DNA of 64,000 nucleotides from Vibrio sp. DW001. Its GTDB lineage: Bacteria; Pseudomonadota; Gammaproteobacteria; Enterobacterales; Vibrionaceae. The notes under the pieces are model-generated. The model worked only from the letters and a program-made list of their open reading frames with translations. It had not been told where the DNA came from and made no database searches. Within the stretch, counting starts at the first letter, position 1, and each line of letters starts with the position of its first letter. Position numbers and translations under genes: made by a program. The stretch lies in the NCBI RefSeq assembly GCF_029016285.1, contig NZ_CP091975.1, positions 558,001 through 622,000 of the forward strand, given 5' to 3'. Of this stretch, positions 14,279 through 22,395 are shown piece after piece.

Positions 14279-14827
14279 TCAAAGGTACATGTCTTCCTCT
14301 TCTCCATTGTCTGACTCATTGGTGAGTGCATTAGCCTGTATGGTTAGGCTTTCGACTTGGGAAGATAATTTCGCTACTTTGTTTTTTAATACGCTGATTT
14401 GATCATCTTTTTTATAGAATGAATTCTTCTTCACAACGCTGTTGTTCGACGTTGCTGAAAGGTGAATTTGAGTGGTACCTAAAGAGGCTGGATTATCCGT
14501 TAAAGCTAGGCCTGTTAAGTAAGCTTTACCTGTGCCTGCAAACTCCTCTATGTACTCACAAGCAGCGTGTAGTAGTTGCCCCTGTTCAACGGTATGCAAT
14601 AGCTTTGAGTTAGGCTTTAGCACCGCATAGAGCTTGTTCCCCTGCTTTTCTAGTGAAGCAACAGAGCCGAGCTTTTCACCTCTTCGTTCTTGGTCTTTAT
14701 TTATGCGAGCGGTATAAACGCTTGGATTATAACTTTCTGCCATTTCGTCGATAATTTGCTGGCTGATTTCTTTACCACCAACGGACACGCCCGCGGTCAA
14801 AATACAGATAGGATCAGATATAAACAT
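14279..14827 (-). CDS. P2 gpO-like capsid scaffold, protease residues lost
   Basis: A 182-residue homologue of P2 gpO, the internal scaffold and prohead protease (284 residues in P2). Residues about 10-125 match the protease domain: EISQQIIDEMAESYNPSVYTAR and, most clearly, GKAYLTGLALTDNPASLGT. Aligned by eye to remembered P2 gpO, the triad Asp19-His48-Ser107 falls on Gly (SVGGKEIS), Gln (INKDQERR) and Ala (LHAACEY). The C-terminus (about 137-170, DDQISVLKNKVAKLSSQVESL) is a short coiled coil, much shorter than the P2 scaffold region. It lies 76 bp downstream of N on the same strand. Expected role: assembly partner of the element's own capsid protein, with no self-cleavage. Confidence 0.82.
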   Translation of the reverse strand: MFISDPICILTAGVSVGGKEISQQIIDEMAESYNPSVYTARINKDQERRGEKLGSVASLEKQGNKLYAVLKPNSKLLHTVEQGQLLHAACEYIEEFAGTGKAYLTGLALTDNPASLGTTQIHLSATSNNSVVKKNSFYKKDDQISVLKNKVAKLSSQVESLTIQANALTNESDNGEEEDMYL

Positions 14828-14903
14828 AAGTCGTTCTCTTCATCGTAGGGAATGAGCCTGCGCTATTAAGTGACTTACGGCTCTTCGGTTGATAATCGTG
14901 GGA

Positions 14904-15965
14904 TTATTTCCAAACACCACTCTTGTTTAATTTTACGGCGTCAAAATCAATAGCCGCGGCTTTGTCTAATTGCTCAATGATGTAACACAGCGACATTGAT
15001 TCGAAGCTCTCTAGACGGTTGAATCTATCGTTGCGTCTTCCAAATGAACGTCTAAAGGCGCGGGCTAAGAAGTAAATGGATAAGTTATCAAAACTGGTCA
15101 CCATGATGCCCCGAGCCGGAAAACAGGACGGCATAAAGGCAGGCATGGCCCCATAAGACTCTTTGATTTGTCGCATTTCTATTTGATGAACGGGTTGCTT
15201 AGGATCAACACGTTTTTGATAGAAGCTTGCCGCATCATGAGCCACTAAATCACTGCCAAGTAATACAACGAGGTCATTTACGTCACGATGACGGGGGGCT
15301 ATTTTCGCCTTCACAGCGGACACAGCTTCATTAACGGTGGCGTAGTGACCATCTTCACCAATACGTATCTCTTCGCTCTCTGGGTTTAGGATAGACGCTT
15401 CTCTGTGGTCTCTTAACGCTTGAATCCAACCTTCTGTTACATCTTCGCCGTTGGGGTTAAGTGCTTCGTCGGAATCATCGGCGGTCTCTTTACCAAAAAA
15501 GCCGACGCGGATTAAATCTAAGTTCGCATGCTTTTGCATTTCACGCTCAAAACAGTCGTTAAAGTCGTCATGGTGCGCCCAAGCATCCATCGTTGCGTAG
15601 GAGATAGCGGAATCAAAGTTAACTTGTTTACATTCATAAGGCATTCCGGTGCTAGGATTTATTTTGCGCGGTATGCGTGTTCCGCCTTTGGCGGTATCGG
15701 TACGTGCTGCAATGAGTTTGCCACTGCCTAAGCCTATCGAATTGTCCATATCTCGCACCACTAGAACGAGGTTAATGCGATTGAGAAATTCGTCCGTTTC
15801 TCTCATTCGGATGAGTTCGCCTCTGGCCAGTGAACTGTTGACATTAAATGCCCCATCTTGGTCTAAGGTGTCATATTGTTTTTGCTTATCGTCTTTGTAT
15901 GCGCTGAATTTTTTATCTGTGATTATGTCCATGGGTTGTCCTGTTAGGTCGTTGAATGGTTCCAT
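14904..15965 (-). CDS. P2 gpN-like major capsid protein
   Basis: A 353-residue HK97-fold capsid protein of the P2 gpN family (P2 gpN 357). Shared landmarks: DEFLNRINLVLV near residue 57, YECKQVNFDSAISYATMDAW, NPNGEDVTEGWIQALRDHRE, the strand EEIRIGEDGHYATVNEAV, DLVVLLGSDLVA, PARGIMVTSFDNLSIYF and FESMSLCYIIEQ. An N-terminal segment ahead of the fold (about 1-45) corresponds to the part that P2 removes by gpO cleavage. It is first in the transcript, followed by O, which is the reverse of the P2 order O-N. No terminase gene M or portal Q follows. Confidence 0.93.
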   Translation of the reverse strand: MEPFNDLTGQPMDIITDKKFSAYKDDKQKQYDTLDQDGAFNVNSSLARGELIRMRETDEFLNRINLVLVVRDMDNSIGLGSGKLIAARTDTAKGGTRIPRKINPSTGMPYECKQVNFDSAISYATMDAWAHHDDFNDCFEREMQKHANLDLIRVGFFGKETADDSDEALNPNGEDVTEGWIQALRDHREASILNPESEEIRIGEDGHYATVNEAVSAVKAKIAPRHRDVNDLVVLLGSDLVAHDAASFYQKRVDPKQPVHQIEMRQIKESYGAMPAFMPSCFPARGIMVTSFDNLSIYFLARAFRRSFGRRNDRFNRLESFESMSLCYIIEQLDKAAAIDFDAVKLNKSGVWK

Positions 15966-16017
15966 TTGGTGAGGTTCTATTTAACCGATTTAAAAGACGT
16001 AACTGCACTGGATAGAA

Positions 16018-16038
16018 TTCTAGATAGCGGTTCTAGAA
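16018..16038. promoter_or_regulatory. 21-bp dyad upstream of N (candidate activator site)
   Basis: TTCTAGA-N7-TCTAGAA is a perfect inverted repeat with centre about 63 bp before the N start codon. P2 Ogr sites are dyads placed about 55 bp upstream of late transcription starts, so an Ogr/Delta site is one reading. The sequence is not the TGT-N12-ACA of P2. Confidence 0.4.
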
Positions 16039-16137
16039 GGTGATAAGCAAGATTGCGGCGGCGGGTTGGGTATTATGGCGGAGTGAGTTAGGTTCCTCTT
16101 CAGTTCATTTACTCATTGTTCATATTGGGAAGTTCAA

Positions 16138-16165
16138 AAGCCGCTCTCGCTGAGCGGCTTTTTTG
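16138..16165. terminator. Hairpin terminator between Ogr and N
   Basis: AAGCCGCTC-TCGCT-GAGCGGCTT with a T6 run on the plus strand and a T4 run on the minus strand. On the minus strand it follows the Ogr gene and would separate activator from capsid transcripts. Confidence 0.75.
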
Positions 16166-16187
16166 TGTCTGTTACTTATCAAACTAT

Positions 16188-16472
16188 TTACTTGAACACC
16201 ATTGCAGGCCCTGTCGGTTCGCCTCTCGGTGGTCGTTGTGATGGGGTCAGCATGCTAATAATCTTCTCTCGTCTTTTTGCAACGTCGGGTTGTGCCTGCT
16301 CGTCAGGGGGCTGGCTATTGGAATTCTCCACAATAAATTCTTCGAATACAGAGTACTGGCGGAATCGTGCCTGACACGTTGCGCAATGGCAGCAAAATTC
16401 CCTTACTTCATTGGAAATTATCCGCGAAGTTACGATTCGATATTTCGCACCGCAGTTAGGGCAATCTAACAT
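16188..16472 (-). CDS. Ogr/Delta-family zinc-finger late activator (copy 1)
   Basis: A 94-residue protein starting MLDCPNCGAKYR, with a second Cys group CCHCATCQARF. This is the CX2C...CX4C zinc-binding pattern of the P2 Ogr / P4 Delta activators, which recruit RNA polymerase to phage late promoters. Residues 1-55 are the finger; the tail is Pro- and Gln-rich and unconserved. It overlaps the upstream Ogr-like gene by 7 bp, so the two are co-translated. Confidence 0.88.
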   Translation of the reverse strand: MLDCPNCGAKYRIVTSRIISNEVREFCCHCATCQARFRQYSVFEEFIVENSNSQPPDEQAQPDVAKRREKIISMLTPSQRPPRGEPTGPAMVFK

Positions 16473-16648
16473 GTGGCCTCCGGTTTCTTTGGAAGATTAA
16501 TACCTCCAATCAGGCTTAGAGACACCTTGAAAGAAGAAGAGCAATTCAAGTTAGAGCACTGACATGAGTGTTCACTCTGCTCGGCTGTCTTTTTCTGTTT
16601 GCTAATGACGTGCGCTTTGGAATAGCAAATCGGACACGTTACATACAT
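16466..16648 (-). CDS. Ogr/Delta-family zinc-finger protein (copy 2, short)
   Basis: A 60-residue protein, MYVTCPICYSKAHV...CQCSNLNCSSSF, with all four zinc-binding Cys and little else. It overlaps copy 1 by 7 bp. P4 Delta is two Ogr domains in one chain; here two separate chains are made from an overlapping pair, which could assemble as a Delta-like heterodimer (inference). Confidence 0.82.
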   Translation of the reverse strand: MYVTCPICYSKAHVISKQKKTAEQSEHSCQCSNLNCSSSFKVSLSLIGGINLPKKPEATC

Positions 16649-17485
16649 ACGTTTTCCCTCAGTTCTAAATGATGCCTTTAGAATGACGGTATCAACTCGG
16701 TGATCTTCTGAATATTCAATGACTTTCTAAAATCCATATCTAGAAAATGGCCGATGCGCAACTGTGCGTTTTTTTGCGCGCAATCAGAGCGCGCAGGCCC
16801 CGTTCGGACTCACCCTCCCCTCCGCACTACAATTCAACCTGTTAAATAAACGAAATCTGAGGCGCAAGCGATAATGGCGGGAAACCTTGATATATAAAGG
16901 CTTGGGTGAGTTTAGAAAAACAGACAAGATCGCAAACGTGCGTTTTTTTGCGTTTTATCTAAAAAATGCGCACCTAAACTGTTTTTGTGGAGTATAAAGA
17001 CAGATTTTTTTGATGAGAATCGTAGAAAATTAGCTGATTGAGATGGTTATTTAAGAGAAAGACTGCAAACTGGTTCTATCCTTATTATAATTACGCCTGA
17101 CTTTCTGCTGGTCTCTCCAATAAGTAATCTAGCTTACTTATTATTACGTTAGTAATTTGTCTAGAAAGTTGAATAGACGCCAATTTATGTCGAATATTTA
17201 ACTGTGTTGCAAGTCGCAATGGCCAGTGAAGAGCATGTCAACAGAAAAGAACAAATTGCTTTTATAAGCATTTAATATTAGTGAATTATTTATGGGCCAT
17301 TGTGATTCGTCGCAGGTTATTATTAACTACATTTTTCTAAGTATGAGGTTCTGAAAGGTTTGAAAGTCAATATCAAAACTGCTATTTGAGTCAAATAGGC
17401 TCTATTATGTATGCGTAACCTGAAGTTTTAGAAGGAGTGATAGTTTAGCAGAAAGCTTTGAGCTAAAGTCCCTCTGCTATATTGA
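16649..17485. other. 837-bp gene-free region with GC-rich core; candidate cos
   Basis: No gene is seen. Bases 16751-16832 are far richer in G/C than the surroundings. Read on the minus strand they give a G-rich stretch (GTGCGGAGGGGAGGGTGAG), then CTGCGCGCTCTGATTG, then a T/A-rich stretch. P2 cos (remembered) has a G-rich cohesive end, then CTGCGCGCTGA, and shortly after CTGATTGTATTTTTT. An identical 15-mer, GTGCGTTTTTTTGCG, occurs at 16764-16778 and 16938-16952 around the core. A packaging site is the one sequence a satellite must supply itself. The rest (16960-17485) is AT-rich and may carry the promoter of the Ogr pair. Confidence 0.4.
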
Positions 17486-17908
17486 TTATGCTGTTCTGAT
17501 TGACATTGGGTGGTCTTTATTCAATTGAAGTAAGTCCCAAAGGTTGCCATATAAGTCCTCAAAAACTGCAACTGTTCCATAATCTTGCTCCTTGGGAGCT
17601 CTAACAAATTTAATGCCTTCAGATACCATCCGATTATAATCACGCCAAAAGTCATCAGTATTCAAGAAAAGAAAAACTCTTCCTCCAGATTGGTTACCTA
17701 TAAAGTCGTGCTGTTCTGGTTTTGATGCCTGCGCCAATAGCAAAGTAACCCCTTTTGAATTAGGAGGTGCAACGACAACCCAACGCTTATTTTGTTCTGG
17801 TTGAGCTGTATCCTCTATCAACTCAAATTTCAACTTGTTTACATAAAAATCAATAGATTCATCATAGTCCTCCACTACCAGAGCAATATGGACAATTGAC
17901 TGTTTCAT
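17486..17908 (-). CDS. VOC (glyoxalase/bleomycin-resistance fold) protein, cargo
   Basis: About 140 residues, start taken at MKQSIVHIAL; the ATG nine bases earlier overlaps the ribosome binding site. One beta-alpha-beta-beta-beta module pair is visible: IVHIALVVEDYDESIDFYVN at the N-terminus and FVRAPKEQDYGTVAVFEDLYGNLWDLLQ at the C-terminus, with a Glu/His-type metal site typical of the family. Substrate unknown. Not a phage structural or control gene; monocistronic and AT-rich like the rest of the cargo. Confidence 0.82.
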   Translation of the reverse strand: MKQSIVHIALVVEDYDESIDFYVNKLKFELIEDTAQPEQNKRWVVVAPPNSKGVTLLLAQASKPEQHDFIGNQSGGRVFLFLNTDDFWRDYNRMVSEGIKFVRAPKEQDYGTVAVFEDLYGNLWDLLQLNKDHPMSIRTA

Positions 17909-18425
17909 TATTATCATCCTTTTATATCTTACAACGACTTTTTATTTGATCCTTAAGACCAAATTCTAGGGCTTTAAACATAGGTATAGTGATGTGAAAC
18001 TATACTATAGATATTTGTACCTCATTTAAGAGAGAATGCCTTTGCACTACCAAGGTTATACCTAGCAACTAATGTGGTATTGTTCTCAGTTGAACGCAAC
18101 GACTTAGCATGCTTACTCGCAACTTACCAACAGCTTACAATTGCAATATCCATATCTCCTTCCAAATTTACTTCTACTTGTTAAGTTACTATTGATAAGC
18201 TTGATGAGAGCTTATAACCCATTTCTATTTAGAATAAATACAAATGGGTTATAAAAAAAGGACATGTGAGCATTAGTTGAGTCGAATTTTTCGAATTTAA
18301 ACGTCAGGAAGATATTTTTAGTTGCTACATCTATTCACTGCCTAAGAAAGGGACACTTGACCTATTATGATACATAAGGAAATGATAATACTTACGATAC
18401 AACATAGGAATAATTAGGTGGGTTT
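17909..18425. other. Gene-free region between divergent cargo genes
   Basis: 517 bp, AT-rich, between the divergently read VOC and Crp-type genes; it must hold both promoters. I see no terminator, RNA gene or conserved motif. Confidence 0.5.
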
Positions 18426-19079
18426 ATGGATATTGACGTTGAAAGTTTGACGAAAACGTTACCAAAACAACTAAAAAATGGACAGGTTGTTCACTTAAGA
18501 AAGAACTCTGTGATTTTTTATAAAGGAGAAGTGACGACTCATGCATACTTTGTGTTGAGTGGAAACATAACAGTTCAAAATACTCATAGTGACGGAAATA
18601 CTTATCTAATAACGGATGCGTCAACTGGATCTTTTCTATGTGATCTGGAAATAATTTCAGGTGAATTAATTAACGCCGCAACTCTTATTACTCAAACAGA
18701 TTGTATGCTACTAAAGTTTACTGCTTCTACTTTTTTAAATGCTTTGAAATTGGATAGTGAATTCCTGTTTTTAATCTCGCAAAAGCTAGCCCAAAAAATG
18801 TACAGAGAATCCTATCGGCTTGGAGATAATTTATTTCTTACTGGTCTCGACAGGTTGAAAGTTTACTTAGTAAATAGATATTGCGAAAATGGGAACAGAG
18901 CGGAGTTAGTTCTACAGAAAACACGGCAAGTTATTGCAAGTGAAGTTGGGGTCAGTGTCAAGACCATAAATCGAGGAGTAAAACATCTTGCTGAGAAAAA
19001 TTTTTTGGAAATATACAAAGGTAAAATTTATATGAATCAAATGCATTATGAATCTCTCTCCGAACAAGTGGATAACTAG
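18426..19079 (+). CDS. Crp/Fnr-family transcription regulator, cargo
   Basis: A 217-residue protein with an N-terminal cyclic-nucleotide-binding-like beta barrel (about 15-125; FYKGEVTTHAYFVLSGNI and the GSFLCDLEI turn) and a C-terminal winged helix (about 145-210; RQVIASEVGVSVKTINRGVKHL is the recognition helix). There is no N-terminal Fe-S Cys cluster, so it is not a true Fnr. Closest in type to YeiL-like regulators. Divergent from the VOC gene, which could be its target. Confidence 0.85.
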   Translation: MDIDVESLTKTLPKQLKNGQVVHLRKNSVIFYKGEVTTHAYFVLSGNITVQNTHSDGNTYLITDASTGSFLCDLEIISGELINAATLITQTDCMLLKFTASTFLNALKLDSEFLFLISQKLAQKMYRESYRLGDNLFLTGLDRLKVYLVNRYCENGNRAELVLQKTRQVIASEVGVSVKTINRGVKHLAEKNFLEIYKGKIYMNQMHYESLSEQVDN

Positions 19080-19317
19080 TTCTCTAAAATGGTAGGTTAT
19101 TCGTTGCATAATTCAGATGAAAGGCAAAAATGGTTGATAATTGTCAATTTTTTAAATGATAGACTGGGTTTCAGTCATACCATGCATGCATTCTTGTGTA
19201 CACCCTAGGTTAAATGGAAAGTACCCCGATGATTTTGGCAATACTCCACTTTATCGATGTCTTACTAGTTTAGTAAAGAATTTGAATCATTTGCTGTCCA
19301 AAGTAATTCAGAGCACC

Positions 19318-19554
19318 TCACCCAAACATATCAACCTGATTTCCGTCCTGTTGTCTGCACAATTCAGGTTGGAGCTCTGGGTCTGGCTTTCCCCCAATTG
19401 GCTCAATAATCCGATGCACAGACGTGTAGGTCACGAAGATAACCCCACAGTTTAAATTTAGGCATTGGCAATACGCCTCGCGAGTGTCCTTGGTCATGGC
19501 TCTTGATGTTGCAATACGGGCTTTGCTTTCGCACTTTGGACAGGTGATTAACAT
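19318..19554 (-). CDS. Ogr/Delta-family zinc-finger activator (copy 3)
   Basis: 78 residues from the start at 19554 (MLITCPKCESKARIATS), chosen because AGAGGG lies seven bases ahead; a longer in-frame start adds 15 residues with no match to the family. Zinc pattern CX2C...CQCLNLNCGVIF. The finger is closer to P2 Ogr (ATSRAMTKDTREAYCQC) than copies 1 and 2. It is last in the early operon after the gpA gene, so it would be made early and could switch on late genes of the element or of a helper. Confidence 0.88.
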   Translation of the reverse strand: MLITCPKCESKARIATSRAMTKDTREAYCQCLNLNCGVIFVTYTSVHRIIEPIGGKPDPELQPELCRQQDGNQVDMFG

Positions 19555-19674
19555 CGGTTTCCCTCTTAAAACTCTAACGCGCTTCGCTTGTTGAAACACC
19601 CACCAAGCAAATCAGGCTTGCTTTACTTGATGGCCGTTTGGGATTAACAGCTAAAATTGTGTTACCGCCGCGTT

Positions 19675-21558
19675 CTACGTCACGGCTAACCGCCCGTTTC
19701 GAATACTGACGGTGGTCATGTCATCAATGGTGACCTTTATCCCTAGTGTTAGCGGCTTAACCAGACATTGAACCCGTTTAACGCTCCATCCGGTTAAGTC
19801 CATAAGGGCTTTTTCTAACGGTGATAGTGGCTTTTCAGGAGCAGGGTTACAGTTATTTTCAGTGCTCCGAGACGGGACTCCGTCCCTTTTTGGGGTTGCT
19901 TTTAAATCGGATTTTCTAATGATTTCCCACTGCGCTTTGATGGTGTTAACACAATGGTGCATGAAGGAAAAACCGACTATCTTTTTCACTGTCTCAAAAT
20001 AGCGGTTCTCTTTCTCTTCATAGGTAATTTGCGCATCACCGATACCTTGAACAAAGTCTTTCCATCGTGATTTGTCTGCATGGCCGTGTAGCTCGGATAA
20101 TTCCTCACACTTTAATGCTTTGATTTCATCAACAGAGGTCTTACGCAGTGCGCGCCAAATCGAAACAGGCGCACCACCGAATTGCTGAAACTGGCGAATA
20201 CGCCAAAGAGAAGCCCATGCCCTTACTGATTGCGCTGCTTTTTTGTCGGCGTCGGACATGTGGGAGCCGTTTAGGTTTTTTGCTATGTACTTAGCAATGT
20301 AGGCCGTTGCGCCACCCTTGGAAGGATCGCAATATTTGCAGTCGAAACGCGCCCTTAGTACCGGCTTATTTCGCTTCTTCAACTTGCCGTTAACCGTCTT
20401 GTAATATAGCTCTTGTTTATCTTCTTCAATGGCAATGTCTCGCAATGTAGAAACGATGAGTTCTTTTTCTTCTTCTTTGCAGAACAAGAAATAGTGCGCG
20501 TGCGCGGTTCCGTCTTTGTGTGGCTCGGCCACTCTAAAACCGAAATAATCTATCCCTTGTTTAGCAAGTATCGCCCTTGCTCGTGACCACTGTTTCATTA
20601 GGTTTTGGTGTCCCTCTTTCGGATTGGCACCATTCCAATTTTTACTGTTCCGGTGGTACTGACTGGCAAGTGTCCAAGTAATGAAAGCAGCGGTATAACC
20701 TTTCGTGTCGGCCAGCTCTTCAAAGCCTCGACTTCTGACCATCATTTCAATACGGCGGTTTTCAGGGTTTGACGTACTCGCCATGAAGACATTTTCTAGA
20801 TCAACGCTGATATCCTCATCCGCGTTATAGATACAATAATCGGCTAAGAACTTAGCTTGTTTGTCTTGCGCCTCTAGAAAGTTATTAAGCGTCATGGCGC
20901 TGACGTACTTAGATTGGTTGGCATTGTTACCCACTCGACTAAGCGCAATCTGTGAATACTCGATGTACTCGAACTTTAAACGCTCTAATCGGTCATTTAT
21001 CCAGTCGTCTGTTGTCATTTTAGTGATGGCGGTAAAGTACTGCTCGAAAGTCGGGTGCTTAGGTAATCGAGGCGGCGTGATGTGATAATGCCTTATTAAT
21101 TTAGACAGCTTTCGGCACAGTAAACGAAGGTGATGTTCATCGCCGTCACCATCAAACTCAAGGATCAATTTCTGTAGGTGCGTTACGAGCGTTAAACCAA
21201 ACACTTTGCGCTTTTCATCAAGCATTAAGATATCATGCGTCAAGGCGTTCATGTCAGATTTAATACTGGTTTGAATCTTGCCAATTCGCCTTTTCTTACG
21301 TTCAGTGTAACGGGTAATTTTGCGGTATTCGTTACGATCAATTCGACGACTAGCAAAGGGGTAGCGGTGTTCGATATGCTCGGCAGAAAGGAAGCTTTTC
21401 TTTGTGGCTTCCATGGCGAACTTTTCAAGGCTGTCACGGGAAGCATTGTCACGCTTTGAACGAGCGTAAACCTTTTTGTTTATATCACTCACGACAAATT
21501 TAGGCAGTGTTGGATAAAAGTGTGTTTGAAAGCTAGATACTATCATGGGTTTGTTCAT
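19675..21558 (-). CDS. P2 gpA-type HUH replication endonuclease
   Basis: A 627-residue rolling-circle initiator (P2 gpA is 761). It nicks the origin and joins to the 5' end. The HUH motif is at residues 353-355 (TAHAHYFLF) and the paired catalytic tyrosines are Tyr420 and Tyr424 (AYIAKYIAKN), so the active site is complete. The N-terminal 250 residues are helical and variable. In P2 the origin lies inside gene A, so it probably does here too. Start has AAGAAGAGG ahead. With its own Rep the element can replicate without the helper's replication genes. Confidence 0.93.
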   Translation of the reverse strand: MNKPMIVSSFQTHFYPTLPKFVVSDINKKVYARSKRDNASRDSLEKFAMEATKKSFLSAEHIEHRYPFASRRIDRNEYRKITRYTERKKRRIGKIQTSIKSDMNALTHDILMLDEKRKVFGLTLVTHLQKLILEFDGDGDEHHLRLLCRKLSKLIRHYHITPPRLPKHPTFEQYFTAITKMTTDDWINDRLERLKFEYIEYSQIALSRVGNNANQSKYVSAMTLNNFLEAQDKQAKFLADYCIYNADEDISVDLENVFMASTSNPENRRIEMMVRSRGFEELADTKGYTAAFITWTLASQYHRNSKNWNGANPKEGHQNLMKQWSRARAILAKQGIDYFGFRVAEPHKDGTAHAHYFLFCKEEEKELIVSTLRDIAIEEDKQELYYKTVNGKLKKRNKPVLRARFDCKYCDPSKGGATAYIAKYIAKNLNGSHMSDADKKAAQSVRAWASLWRIRQFQQFGGAPVSIWRALRKTSVDEIKALKCEELSELHGHADKSRWKDFVQGIGDAQITYEEKENRYFETVKKIVGFSFMHHCVNTIKAQWEIIRKSDLKATPKRDGVPSRSTENNCNPAPEKPLSPLEKALMDLTGWSVKRVQCLVKPLTLGIKVTIDDMTTVSIRNGRLAVT

Positions 21559-21600
21559 GCCTCTTCTTCATGCTGTCACCAGTGACGGGAGCCAAAAACG

Positions 21601-21792
21601 CTATATACGCTCTAAGGAAACAAACTTTCCTGACTGCACATCGCGCAAGGTGTTAAAGGTTAAATTCCGATGGTCACAACAAGCCGACGCAAGTATTTTA
21701 AATTCCGGCTCACGCTCAACAGGAACCCATACCGTGACCTTTTTGAGTCCCTTTTCATGTTGGGCTAATTCATACTTTTTATTGCGGGACAT
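21601..21792 (-). CDS. Small protein of unknown function, early operon
   Basis: 63 residues (MSRNKKYELAQHEKGLKK), basic N-terminus, then a segment KVTVWVPVEREPEFKILASACCDHRNL that resembles short ribbon-helix-helix proteins. Start has AAGGTGA ahead; the ATG lies 3 bases past the TGA of the preceding 42-residue gene. Part of the tightly packed minus-strand early operon. Confidence 0.65.
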   Translation of the reverse strand: MSRNKKYELAQHEKGLKKVTVWVPVEREPEFKILASACCDHRNLTFNTLRDVQSGKFVSLERI

Positions 21793-21795
21793 GAT

Positions 21796-21924
21796 TCACC
21801 TTACCGAGCGTTTAAGCCTGTTGGCCTGATTGACTATGAAGGCTTTTTTACGCTCTGATTTTGAATGTTTGTATTGGAAGCGCTTAATGAGTAGCTTGAG
21901 TTCCATTGGTGGAGGGCTAGCCAT
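21796..21924 (-). CDS. 42-residue basic protein, early operon
   Basis: MASPPPMELKLLIKRFQYKH, then a Lys/Arg-rich tail ending in SVR. AGGGG lies eight bases before the ATG, and the gene fits exactly between its neighbours (8 bp upstream, 3 bp downstream), which supports it as real. No function recognised. Confidence 0.55.
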   Translation of the reverse strand: MASPPPMELKLLIKRFQYKHSKSERKKAFIVNQANRLKRSVR

Positions 21925-21932
21925 AACAACCC

Positions 21933-22157
21933 CTATTCATCCAAATAGTCGGGGCAGTCTTCTTGGTCAGCTTGTAACCTTTCCATTGCTGCACCTGCTT
22001 CTATGTAGATTTGTTTCCACATTAAGCCAATCAGCACTTGGCTAGAGCTCTTGTCTTTAACTGAACCATCCATCAACGTGTTGTGTTTAATGGATGCAAT
22101 ATTTTGTAGATTTAACGCTTCATCAAAGGTGTTGATATCAATTGAGATAGTGACCAT
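21933..22157 (-). CDS. Small protein of unknown function, early operon
   Basis: 74 residues, starts MVTISIDINTFDEALNLQ, ends in the acidic tail EDCPDYLDE. Predicted helical. No family recognised. Follows the operon spacing. Confidence 0.6.
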   Translation of the reverse strand: MVTISIDINTFDEALNLQNIASIKHNTLMDGSVKDKSSSQVLIGLMWKQIYIEAGAAMERLQADQEDCPDYLDE

Positions 22158-22200
22158 TAGTAATGCCCTTGTAGTCGTCCGTTTGTTTGAATACCCATTG

Positions 22201-22374
22201 TTATGCTTCCAAGCTTTCTAACAGTTGGATTGCATCAATGAGTTGCGATTGAACGGCTTCGAGATAGTCTCGATGCGCAGCAATGACTTTTCCGGCGGTG
22301 ACGCATTTCAAAAGGACTTTCGCTTCACTCGAATGTGAAAAATCTATGTTGATGCTGTGTAGTGGTGTGTCCAT
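22201..22374 (-). CDS. 57-residue protein, early operon
   Basis: MDTPLHSINIDFSHSSEAKV, then a helical C-terminus (AHRDYLEAVQSQLIDAIQLL). Its first nine residues almost copy those of the next gene upstream (MKTPLHSINV), and the DNA there is also alike, so the two share a duplicated 5' end. Unknown function. Confidence 0.6.
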   Translation of the reverse strand: MDTPLHSINIDFSHSSEAKVLLKCVTAGKVIAAHRDYLEAVQSQLIDAIQLLESLEA

Positions 22375-22395
22375 GGTTATTCCTTAATTTAGTGG

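Noticed and set aside
15966..16187. P2-type Ogr site TGT-N12-ACA before N
   Set aside because: No match with this spacing found by eye; only the different TTCTAGA dyad.
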